Shown here: positions 1 to 5,276 of the stretch, one piece after another
How positions within the stretch are numbered: the stretch's first letter is position 1
How the letters are laid out: every line of letters starts with the position of its first letter
Source of the DNA: Candidatus Zixiibacteriota bacterium
GTDB taxonomy: Bacteria; Zixibacteria; MSB-5A5; SM1-73
DNA length: 5,791 nt
Assembly: GCA_029933635.1 (NCBI GenBank)
Contig: JAOZNS010000169.1
Coordinates: forward strand, 1-5,791
Direction: 5' to 3'
Program-made: the position numbers and the translations under genes
The notes under the pieces: model-generated
What the model was told of the DNA's origin: nothing
The model's input: the letters and a program-made list of their open reading frames with translations, nothing else
The model's database searches: none

Positions 1-9
1 TTGAGACTA

Positions 10-27
10 TGCCTGATAAATCAGGCA
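10..27. repeat. Short palindrome TGCCTGA-TAAA-TCAGGCA
   Basis: A 7-bp stem with a TAAA loop lies about 45 bases after the recJ stop codon. No T run follows on the minus strand, so it is not a standard terminator for recJ. The CCTGA/TCAGG core recalls the palindromes at 5023-5068, suggesting a dispersed family. Nothing else is seen in 1-70. Confidence 0.5.
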
Positions 28-70
28 ACTACAAAGCGAACAATAGAGCACAAATTTATGTTACAGAGCA

Positions 71-1816
71 CTAGATCATAAAGTTTGAGACCCTCATGTC
101 TTTTACCCGGAGCTGGATTTTATAGGTATCATTCCAAAAATTGGTCTCCACCACATAAGCTAAATCGATGCGGACCCCCTTCATCAAAAGGAGTTTCAAC
201 AGGTCCCCCATCCCGAAGCCTATACAGTCAAAGACCGGACCTGTTTTTTTGACCCTAAATCGAAGATGATTGTTGCCCACCACATAAGGTTCGCCCCAAA
301 TGCTAAGGTTCCGGGTCAGAAAAACCGGTCGCATGTTCTGAGGACCGAATGGAGCCAGCTTGTCCAGCACCCTCACCAGCTCCGGGTTGATCTGCTCCAG
401 CTCCATCTCGGCGTCGATTAACAACTTGGGAACCAAATCATCCGATGAAAGATTTTTCTCTGAGATTCTTTTGAATTTATCCCTGAAGGGCTGGATATTG
501 TGGGGTGAGATGGAAAGTCCGGCCGCATATTTGTGACCACCGTATTTGGAAAGGTATTCTTCACATTGACTCAAAGCCTCATACAGATGGAATCCGGGAA
601 TGCTTCGAGCAGATCCCTTTCCCTCGTCACCATCGATGGCGATCATGATGGTGGGTCGGTGGAATCTCTCCACCAGGCGGGAGGCCACGATTCCGATAAC
701 CCCTTGATGCCAGCCAGGAGAGGCTAAAACTATGGCTTTGTCGCTTTCCAGATCCACATCCCGCTCGATCAAATCTAAAGCCTCCTTTAAGGTGGTCTCA
801 TCAATGTCTTTTCTGCGTCGGTTCTCCTCGTCCAGAATTCGAGCCATCTCCGAGGCCTTGGACTCATCTTTTGTGGTGAGAAGTTTGATGGCTAAATCGG
901 CATCTCCCAGTCTTCCTACCGCATTTATTCGGGGAGCTAAGATGAAGACCACCTGTCCGGTTCCGATGGTTTGACCTAAAATTCCAGAGACGAAAATAAG
1001 GGATTTCAGTCCGGGTTTGGTGGTTTTGGCTATTTGATCCATCCCGAATTTGGTGAGTATCCGATTCTCTCCCACCAAGGGGACGATGTCGGCGGCGGTT
1101 CCCAAAGCTACCAGATCCAGATGATCCTCCAAATCCTCTTCATTCTGTCCCAAACTTCTATAAATAGCTTGAGCAAATTTGAACGCCACTCCCACGCCGG
1201 AGAGTTCACCCCCAGGATATTCACCTTCAATGGTTTTAGGATTGATGATGGCCCAAGCTTCCGGGAGAATTTCCTTGGGCTCATGATGATCGGTGATGAT
1301 GGTATCAATTCCCTTGCTCTTAGCAAAGGAGACCTCCTCTGTTGCGGTGATTCCACAATCGACCGAGACTATCAATCCCACCCCCCGTCTTTTCGCCTCC
1401 AGAACCCCCTCCTCAGAAAGACCATAGCCTTCAATCAATCGATTGGGCAAGTAGTAAGTAACCTCTGCACCAAGCTTGTTTAACACTAAAAATAAAAGTG
1501 AGGTGGAGGTTATTCCATCCACATCATAGTCTCCAAAGATCATGATCCTCTCTTGGTCCTTTAGGGCTCGAATGATTCGCTCCACCCCTTTTTGCATATC
1601 TGGTAGGAGGAAAGGGTCCAACAGGTTTTCCAGGGAGGGTGCCAAAAATTCTTGGGCTTTGCTTTTCGTATCCAATCCTCGACCAGCTAAGATTTTGGCA
1701 ACCACTGGTGGAAAAGATAGTTCGGTGGCAAGTTGGTTCACCACCCGCTGGTCTGGCTCAGGTCGCAACTCCCATTTTAGTTTCATCTGACTCAGTCCCA
1801 TCTTTTGTTCTTCCAA
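71..1816 (-). CDS. recJ: Single-stranded-DNA-specific 5'-3' exonuclease RecJ
   Basis: RecJ degrades single-stranded DNA 5' to 3' in the cytoplasm, serving recombination (RecFOR pathway), mismatch repair and stalled-fork processing. The DHH-family motifs are all visible, numbered from the GTG at 1825: GDYDVDG at 98-104, VSVDCGIT near 153-160, DHHE at 179-182, TAADIVP near 243-249, and APRINAVGRLGDAD near 297-310. The DHHA1 part follows with GVIGIVASRL (375-384), GKGSARS (402-408) and GGHKYAAG (429-436), then a C-terminal OB-like region. The length (about 581 residues) is normal for the family and no motif is missing. I place the start at a TTG (1814-1816) because a strong Shine-Dalgarno sequence, GAGGTGA (1822-1828), lies 5 bases upstream. 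The GTG at 1825 is inside that site, and ATG codons at 1801 and 1786 are alternatives. It lies about 100 bases after the glycosyltransferase on the same strand. The family assignment is near certain; the start is inferred. Confidence 0.97.
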   Translation of the reverse strand: MEEQKMGLSQMKLKWELRPEPDQRVVNQLATELSFPPVVAKILAGRGLDTKSKAQEFLAPSLENLLDPFLLPDMQKGVERIIRALKDQERIMIFGDYDVDGITSTSLLFLVLNKLGAEVTYYLPNRLIEGYGLSEEGVLEAKRRGVGLIVSVDCGITATEEVSFAKSKGIDTIITDHHEPKEILPEAWAIINPKTIEGEYPGGELSGVGVAFKFAQAIYRSLGQNEEDLEDHLDLVALGTAADIVPLVGENRILTKFGMDQIAKTTKPGLKSLIFVSGILGQTIGTGQVVFILAPRINAVGRLGDADLAIKLLTTKDESKASEMARILDEENRRRKDIDETTLKEALDLIERDVDLESDKAIVLASPGWHQGVIGIVASRLVERFHRPTIMIAIDGDEGKGSARSIPGFHLYEALSQCEEYLSKYGGHKYAAGLSISPHNIQPFRDKFKRISEKNLSSDDLVPKLLIDAEMELEQINPELVRVLDKLAPFGPQNMRPVFLTRNLSIWGEPYVVGNNHLRFRVKKTGPVFDCIGFGMGDLLKLLLMKGVRIDLAYVVETNFWNDTYKIQLRVKDMRVSNFMI

Positions 1817-1820
1817 TCTG

Positions 1821-1835
1821 CTCACCTCAGGTGAG
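1821..1835 (-). promoter_or_regulatory. Hairpin over the recJ Shine-Dalgarno site
   Basis: In the minus-strand mRNA, CTCACC and GGTGAG pair around a TGA loop, giving a 6-bp stem. The second arm contains most of the GAGGTGA ribosome binding site used by the TTG start at 1816. If it forms, the site is partly hidden, which together with the TTG codon would keep recJ translation low. The inverted repeat is seen directly; the regulatory effect is inference. Confidence 0.4.
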
Positions 1836-1839
1836 TCAT

Positions 1840-1845
1840 ATCATA
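1840..1845 (-). promoter_or_regulatory. Possible -10 box for recJ
   Basis: TATGAT, five of six matches to TATAAT, lies about 24 bases upstream of the proposed TTG start of recJ. The TATGA is repeated in tandem. No convincing -35 box is seen at 16-18 bases upstream, so this is weak. recJ may instead be read through from the glycosyltransferase gene. A transcript starting here would begin almost directly with the hairpin over the ribosome binding site. Confidence 0.2.
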
Positions 1846-1915
1846 GTTTTTGTAAAATGCTCAGAGTTTTCGCTCCATCTTTTTTAAATTTTTCTACCGC
1901 CTGGATTTAAAAATT

Positions 1916-3658
1916 TCACCGTTTAAACACAAACTTATACAGAACTGCGTTTAGTCCGGAAGGTGCCTGGTAAATATCAACAAGTCTGAGCCTCGGATCT
2001 TTGGGAACCTGAGAACGGTTTATTACTGGCTCCAGAAGAAATAACAGATCCTTTTGCCAGTGAGTCTCTTTTATCAAGCTTACCAGAAGATAATCCACTT
2101 TGTTTTTTTTAGCATATTGAACTATTCTCTCATACGGAGCAAAAGGAAGGGGATAGGTTACTCTATCACAATAAAAGAAAAAAGGTTCTCCTGAAAGATA
2201 CATAACCGAAGCGTCTGAAGGCAATATCTGATCGACCCACAATCCCAGCTTTTTGAACTCCTCACTTTGTTGCTTCAAATTTTGCAAACTTTTTTGGTGA
2301 TTTTTTGCCATTTTGTTTGCTTTGGTCAAAGAGAAAGCCAGAAGTGATGCCACGACCAAAACCACTGCAAGGGAACCGAAGGAAAGGTTCAAAACCGATT
2401 TTTTGTTTCCGGCAAGCTTATCCATCCATTTTCCTATGTTGGAGATCCCTCCTATGGATAACAAAATCAGGAAAGGAGAATAAGGCTCAATCAGTCGACC
2501 TGTTGGGATAAAAAAGATGGGTATGGTCACCAGAGGAACAAATGCGCACAGCACGAAAATCCGTTTCTGCCATCCTTGTTCGTCCCTTCTCCAGGAAAAT
2601 ATGTAGAATAAGGAGAGCAAAAGAAAGATCAGGAAGAATAAGTCGATCTTGCTGAGACCCATTTTGGCGCGCCAAAGATAATATCCGAAAAAACCGGGAG
2701 CGAAAAGAAAGCTAAATAAACTCTCCTTCCCCAAAAGCACTTTTCCCTTAAGCTCGTTATCATCGGTCAACCCGAGCAACACCTGGGCAAATGCCTTTCT
2801 TTGCTGGAAGGGATCCAACGATTTAAAGTAGGCTTTATGTTTGAGAATGTTATGAGCGGTCTTGCCGCTTAAAATCCAGTGACCGGTTTGAGAATGCATA
2901 TAGTTGACGTATGGAAGTGCCAGGATCAGAAAACCAAGCAGACAGATTAGAGGCAAACTAAGGGTTCGCTTCATAGTAATCGATTTCTTCTTCATCTGGA
3001 TCATTCCAAATACCAGAAGCACAAATACAAAAGTTACCAGAAATTCAGGACGAGTAAGATAGCAAACTCCACCACAGATTCCAAAGAGAAAGGCAAAGGT
3101 TTTGGATCTCTTTGAAATAAAAAGCCATCCACAGAGTAAGGCAAGTAGAAGAAAGAAGGTGTAGGTTGCTTCGGATAACGGCACCACGGAGATGATCACC
3201 AAAGCGGGGAAGAAGACTATCAAAGGCGAACCTATGTAAGCCGAAGGAGGGTTTAGAATATTTTTTGTTAGAAAGAAGAAAGGCACCACAGTCAAGCTTC
3301 CCCAGAAAAGGGAAACCGCCTGGGCGGCTGTTTCCAAACTACCCACCATCGATGAAAACAAAAATGTCATAAATGGATAAAAGGGAGACCAGACCACCGA
3401 CCACCAGTGAAGCCCATATCCATTTTTGATTCCCCAAGCGATCTTGGCATAAATGGCTGAATCGCCGGTTAGAGGGGCTTTATAATACTCAAGAAACGAT
3501 AAGCGTATAAGAAAAGCGATAAAGGATAGCCCCCCCAGAAAAAGGAGGCTAACCCATCTTCTTTTCAGGAATCCATCTGCCTTTTGTGAGATCAAATAAT
3601 TTTGCCCTTTTTTATCCTTCTGAGGAGAGAGGACCTTAATTTTCTTTTTTCCCTTCAT
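1916..3658 (-). CDS. Polytopic GT-C (GT39/PMT_2/ArnT-like) glycosyltransferase
   Basis: This is probably an inner-membrane glycosyltransferase that moves a sugar from a polyprenyl-phosphate donor to a lipid, glycan or protein on the outer face; the acceptor cannot be told from sequence. The 580 residues start with a lysine-rich cytosolic tail (1-35). About ten hydrophobic segments follow between roughly 36 and 445. A soluble C-terminal domain (about 450-580), presumably extracytoplasmic, ends the protein. The first loop has GDSAIYAKIAWGIKNG (65-80), matching the conserved Asp of GT-C enzymes (D66). PLSEATY (160-166) supplies the usual second acidic residue, E163. LTRPEF (201-206) and PTGRLIEPYSPF (385-396) also match the PMT_2/ArnT pattern. 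The ATG has no good Shine-Dalgarno sequence; AAAGGAA lies about 18 bases upstream, too far. The gene between it and rnpB appears broken. The superfamily is firm; the exact substrate is unknown. Confidence 0.85.
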   Translation of the reverse strand: MKGKKKIKVLSPQKDKKGQNYLISQKADGFLKRRWVSLLFLGGLSFIAFLIRLSFLEYYKAPLTGDSAIYAKIAWGIKNGYGLHWWSVVWSPFYPFMTFLFSSMVGSLETAAQAVSLFWGSLTVVPFFFLTKNILNPPSAYIGSPLIVFFPALVIISVVPLSEATYTFFLLLALLCGWLFISKRSKTFAFLFGICGGVCYLTRPEFLVTFVFVLLVFGMIQMKKKSITMKRTLSLPLICLLGFLILALPYVNYMHSQTGHWILSGKTAHNILKHKAYFKSLDPFQQRKAFAQVLLGLTDDNELKGKVLLGKESLFSFLFAPGFFGYYLWRAKMGLSKIDLFFLIFLLLSLFYIFSWRRDEQGWQKRIFVLCAFVPLVTIPIFFIPTGRLIEPYSPFLILLSIGGISNIGKWMDKLAGNKKSVLNLSFGSLAVVLVVASLLAFSLTKANKMAKNHQKSLQNLKQQSEEFKKLGLWVDQILPSDASVMYLSGEPFFFYCDRVTYPLPFAPYERIVQYAKKNKVDYLLVSLIKETHWQKDLLFLLEPVINRSQVPKDPRLRLVDIYQAPSGLNAVLYKFVFKR

Positions 3659-3680
3659 GAATTTAGAGCGTGTATTCCTT

Positions 3681-3848
3681 TCAACGGATGGGCCAGGGTC
3701 GAACTTTTTTCCACATTAGGCAGGGAATACGGATATGCATTCTCATGAAGATTCCCGCTCCCATGGAAACGATCACTTGTCCTTTTAAGCCCTCTAAATT
3801 TTCAGCAACCCTTTTTGAATCCGCCTCATCTTTGAAGCAACCAATTTT
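3681..3848 (-). pseudogene. Protein-gene remnant (SPOR-like or MurC-end-like)
   Basis: A 55-codon open stretch that looks coding but has no usable start codon before its conserved-looking part. It opens after TGA (3849-3851) and reads KIGCFKDEADSKRVAENL, then LKGQVIVSMGAG, and ends at TGA 3681-3683. The first block resembles the start of SPOR peptidoglycan-binding domains (pattern VQVGxFKxxxNAxxLAexL). The GQVIVSMGAG block also resembles the last strand of MurC ligases (DVVLxMGAGDI), so the parent gene is undecided. The upstream frame (FDQYEKLV) would join it with one extra A in the five-A run at 3845-3849, which suggests a homopolymer frameshift. Only 15 bases separate that run from the end of rnpB, so a full gene cannot fit: it is a fragment at best. 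Chance open frame is possible. Confidence 0.35.
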
Positions 3849-3865
3849 TCATACTGATCAAAACA

Positions 3866-4283
3866 AATTGCCAGAGCAGAAAATAAGCCGAGTTCTGTTC
3901 CCCCCGACCAAAAGGTGGGGGGCGATGATCATCTATCTGGGTCCTTTGTTGCCAAAGGACTCAAGCGACCTACCCGGAAGTAACTCCTCACCTTTAAGAT
4001 GAGGAACGAAGCGGGCAACTTCTCCTTCCTTACTTGGTCTTGCTCTCAGGTGGGGTTTACCCAGACCCGTGTCACCACGGGAACGGGTGGTCTCTTACAC
4101 CACCTTTTCACCCTTGGCCAGATGGCCGGTCTGTTTTCTGTGGCACTTTCCGTCCCTTCGGGGCAAATCCTTCAGGATCAGCCCTTTTGGGCCCACGAGT
4201 TACGTGGCACCTTGCCCTTGAGAGCTCGGACTTTCCTCCCCGGCTTTTTGCCAAGGCGATCATCTATTCTGCTCTGGCAACTC
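3866..4283 (-). ncRNA. rnpB: RNase P RNA, bacterial class A
   Basis: This is the catalytic RNA of ribonuclease P, which removes 5' leaders from tRNA precursors with the RnpA protein. Read on the minus strand it carries the universal landmarks: GAGGAAAGTCCGAGCTC (4222-4238) for the 5' half of P4 and its neighbourhood, GGGTAAACCCC (4052-4062) in the P15/J15 tRNA-end-binding region, AGATAGATGATCATCGCC (3921-3938), and ACAGAACTCGGCTTA (3884-3898) for the 3' half of P4. The ends are fixed by a perfect 14-bp P1 helix: TTGCCAGAGCAGAA (4267-4280) pairs with TTCTGCTCTGGCAA (3868-3881). The length of about 415 bases fits class A. Exact ends may differ by a few bases. No clear promoter is seen upstream, and a small 5-bp hairpin (4285-4300) sits just before the 5' end. 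Open frames on the opposite strand here are artefacts. Confidence 0.97.
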
Positions 4284-4339
4284 TAACTCACCTTTGAGTT
4301 TCCTTTCTTTTGAACTAAAACCAACCAATAAAAATACGT

Positions 4340-4359
4340 TTTCTTTTCTTAAAAAGAAA
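4340..4359 (-). terminator. Weak AT-rich hairpin after the nucleotidyltransferase gene
   Basis: A perfect 8-bp inverted repeat, TTTCTTTT and AAAAGAAA around a 4-base loop, lies about 50 bases after the stop of the nucleotidyltransferase gene and before rnpB. On the minus strand a T-rich stretch (TATTTTTATT) follows after a 4-base gap. The stem is nearly all A-T, so termination would be weak. The rest of the 125-base gap (4284-4408) shows nothing else I can support. Confidence 0.25.
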
Positions 4360-4408
4360 GGGTATTCTGGTACATGCATTGGGAGAAAATCATAAACGTC
4401 TGATCCAC

Positions 4409-4849
4409 TTAGTCCTTCTCTTTTAACTTCATTAAATATTTAAGATCTTGTAAGTCTTGCGGGCGACCCGCAGCCTTTTTCATCTGGATGAGATCATCTA
4501 AGGAAGCGAAATAAACCGGGGTTTTCCCAAAATTTGCTACCACTTTATTATTCCAGATTTTCTCAAAGTTTGTCCCTTTCACAAATGGATGAATATCTGT
4601 TTCCACTTCGTATTGGCGAATCAAAAGCTTCTTTTGTAATAGGTCCTCCACAGAAACGTCCGACATATCATAGCCAAAAGCTTTCAGCGCCTCTAAAGTT
4701 CTTTCTGCATTCTGCCGTTCTGGTCTTATGAAGATATCGATATCCAAGGATGCACGAACATATCCATGTACCGGCATGGCAGTCGCCCCGATTATGACGA
4801 AATCGACCTTATGTTCTTTTAACAATCTGAGCAGGTCTTCTGTGTCCAT
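4409..4849 (-). CDS. Small nucleotidyltransferase-fold protein (AbiEii/DUF6036-like)
   Basis: A 146-residue protein with the core of the polymerase-beta-type nucleotidyltransferase fold, as in the AbiEii/AbiGii-toxin and DUF6036 families. Visible are FVIIGATAMPVHGYVRAS (18-35), which is the Gly-rich helix and the following HGYxR; LDIDIFIRP (35-43) with the metal-binding pair D36 and D38; a likely third acid at D85 in VETDIHPF; and the C-terminal FASLDDLIQMKKAAGRPQD (114-132) followed by a helix, typical of this group. All three acids are present, so it may be active, transferring a nucleotide to an unknown RNA or protein target. I chose the ATG at 4849 over a TTG at 4867 because GGAGG (4853-4857) sits directly upstream, although the 3-base spacing is short. 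It overlaps the upstream 61-residue gene by 41 bases, which implies translational coupling. A toxin-antitoxin or defence role is inference only. Confidence 0.8.
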   Translation of the reverse strand: MDTEDLLRLLKEHKVDFVIIGATAMPVHGYVRASLDIDIFIRPERQNAERTLEALKAFGYDMSDVSVEDLLQKKLLIRQYEVETDIHPFVKGTNFEKIWNNKVVANFGKTPVYFASLDDLIQMKKAAGRPQDLQDLKYLMKLKEKD

Positions 4850-4994
4850 TTCCCTCCAGAAGTGCAATCAGTTCTTTTGTCTTCTTAAACATCAACCGAA
4901 ATCTCTCTTGAAGGCTCAAAGACAAAAGCCAGGACAGTTCAAACTCGATCTCTTGCTCTTCATCATGATCATCTAATTTTAATAGAGGCGTCAT
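4809..4994 (-). CDS. Uncharacterised acidic 61-residue partner protein
   Basis: A small protein with no named domain that I can assign. It opens with a very acidic segment (DDHDEEQEIEFE, residues 8-19), continues with a Leu/Ser-rich stretch (WLLSLSLQERFRLMF, 22-36), then a helical KKTKELIALLE, and ends in a basic tail (GHRRPAQIVKRT). It is probably mostly helical and cytoplasmic, with no signal peptide or membrane segment. From memory, similar short proteins occur directly upstream of small nucleotidyltransferase genes in other genomes, as here. The ATG at 4992-4994 has AAAGGA (5003-5008) eight bases upstream, a good ribosome binding site. Its end overlaps the nucleotidyltransferase start by 41 bases, so the two form one unit. 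It could be the regulator, antitoxin or substrate adaptor of the enzyme; nothing in the sequence decides this. Confidence 0.75.
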   Translation of the reverse strand: MTPLLKLDDHDEEQEIEFELSWLLSLSLQERFRLMFKKTKELIALLEGNGHRRPAQIVKRT

Positions 4995-5016
4995 TGAGTG
5001 TTTCCTTTATATTTCT

Positions 5017-5025
5017 ATTGTATCA
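5017..5025 (-). promoter_or_regulatory. Extended -10 promoter for the 61-residue protein/nucleotidyltransferase pair
   Basis: On the minus strand, TGATACAAT matches the extended -10 form TGnTATAAT with one mismatch in the hexamer. It lies about 23 bases before the start codon of the 61-residue gene, leaving a short leader that holds the AAAGGA ribosome binding site. No -35 box is seen; the expected place is taken by a palindrome (5023-5041), which could act as an operator. This is inference from position and match only. Confidence 0.35.
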
Positions 5026-5041
5026 GGTCCTCCAGACCTGA
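5023..5041. repeat. Palindrome TCAGGTC-loop-GACCTGA
   Basis: A perfect 7-bp inverted repeat with a 5-base loop, four bases from a second, stronger palindrome. It abuts the -10 candidate of the pair of small genes. The two together look like a REP-type doublet or a tandem operator. Confidence 0.6.
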
Positions 5042-5045
5042 CGCA

Positions 5046-5068
5046 CTGTCAGGAGAAGCTCCTGACAG
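5046..5068. repeat. Palindrome CTGTCAGGAG-AAG-CTCCTGACAG
   Basis: A perfect 10-bp inverted repeat with a 3-base loop. On the plus strand an A run follows (5071-5077), so on the minus strand a T run precedes the hairpin rather than following it. It is therefore not a terminator for minus-strand transcription. It shares a TCAGG/CCTGA core with the palindrome at 5023-5041, and in inverted order with the one at 10-27. Confidence 0.65.
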
Positions 5069-5088
5069 AACAAAAAAATGCGGATGTT

Positions 5089-5157
5089 CTAAGCTTCGGT
5101 AATTTCCACGTCACCGGAGAGATCTTGAGAGCTATTACCGAAGGCATCAACTTTCAT
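5089..5157 (-). CDS. Possible 22-residue micro-ORF
   Basis: An ATG (5155-5157) with a good Shine-Dalgarno sequence (AAGGA, 5165-5169, spacing 7) opens a 22-codon frame that begins MKVDAFGNSS, ends DVEITEA, and stops at TAG (5089-5091). The peptide is hydrophilic and acidic with no signal or membrane segment. It lies about 95 bases upstream of the 61-residue gene on the same strand. Its ends carry a 10-bp inverted repeat (5094-5143). It could be a leader peptide, a small protein, or the surviving start of a lost gene. Because it is so short, chance cannot be excluded; the ribosome binding site is the main support. Confidence 0.25.
   Translation of the reverse strand: MKVDAFGNSSQDLSGDVEITEA
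5094..5143. repeat. 10-bp inverted repeat, CTTCGGTAAT ... ATTACCGAAG
   Basis: Two perfect 10-base arms (5094-5103 and 5134-5143) are separated by 30 bases. A GTT (left) and AAC (right) lie at equal distance outside the arms, so 13 of 18 positions are symmetric. It may be a protein binding site or a long hairpin. It falls inside the possible micro-ORF. Confidence 0.5.
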
Positions 5158-5167
5158 AATTTTTTCC

Positions 5168-5196
5168 TTGACAAATTGGAAAAAATGCCGTATTAA
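5168..5196 (+). promoter_or_regulatory. Sigma-70-type promoter for the short RNA
   Basis: A perfect -35 box TTGACA (5168-5173), an ideal 17-base spacer, and a -10 box TATTAA (5191-5196; four of six matches) in an AT-rich context. The expected start of transcription, about 5203, falls at the foot of a GC-rich hairpin, and a strong terminator follows within 75 bases. The -35 region overlaps the ribosome binding site of the possible micro-ORF on the other strand. Confidence 0.5.
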
Positions 5197-5201
5197 ATAA
5201 T

Positions 5202-5276
5202 GTAGTCTGATCCCGACCGATGTCGGGGGTAGGACTACTTGAACTCCCAAGATAACCCTTGGGGGTTTTATTTTTT
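5202..5276 (+). ncRNA. Candidate short structured RNA of about 75 nt
   Basis: The unit runs from a promoter to a terminator with no open frame worth naming. The 5' part folds as GTAGTC (5202-5207) paired with GACTAC (5233-5238), a 3 x 4 internal loop, then TCCCGAC paired with GTCGGGG and closed by CGAT. A short linker (5239-5243) leads to the terminator hairpin. I do not recognise a known RNA family. The hairpin may instead be a copy of a dispersed palindrome that happens to lie between promoter and terminator. Transcription runs toward the 3' end of the DUF3800-like gene, and the terminator stops it there. Confidence 0.35.
5244..5276 (+). terminator. Rho-independent terminator
   Basis: An 8-bp stem, CTCCCAAG (5244-5251) with CTTGGGGG (5258-5265), and a 6-base loop, followed directly by TTTTATTTTTT (5266-5276). 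The T run is on the plus strand only, so it ends rightward transcription. The last T residues overlap the stop codon of the convergent DUF3800-like gene. It is the best-formed terminator in the window. Confidence 0.75.

Noticed and set aside
1034..1483. 149-codon plus-strand open frame
   Set aside because: It is antisense to the DHH motifs of recJ, whose coding is unmistakable.
1881..1913. 9-bp AT inverted repeat between the glycosyltransferase gene and recJ as a terminator
   Set aside because: The stem is entirely A-T with a 15-base loop and is followed by A residues, not T, on the minus strand.
3690..3720. tRNA T-arm-like GGTCGAAC
   Set aside because: No cloverleaf, acceptor stem or anticodon arm can be drawn around it.
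3670..4297. Three overlapping plus-strand open frames
   Set aside because: They lie over rnpB and the gene remnant on the other strand; the proteins have no domain character and the RNase P RNA explains the sequence.
5082..5154. Integron attC-like site
   Set aside because: The outer bases are GTT on the left and AAC on the right on both strands, the reverse of the attC order (AAC ... GTT), and no integrase or cassette array is present.
5021..5265. CRISPR array
   Set aside because: The palindromes differ in sequence and have no regular repeat-spacer pattern.
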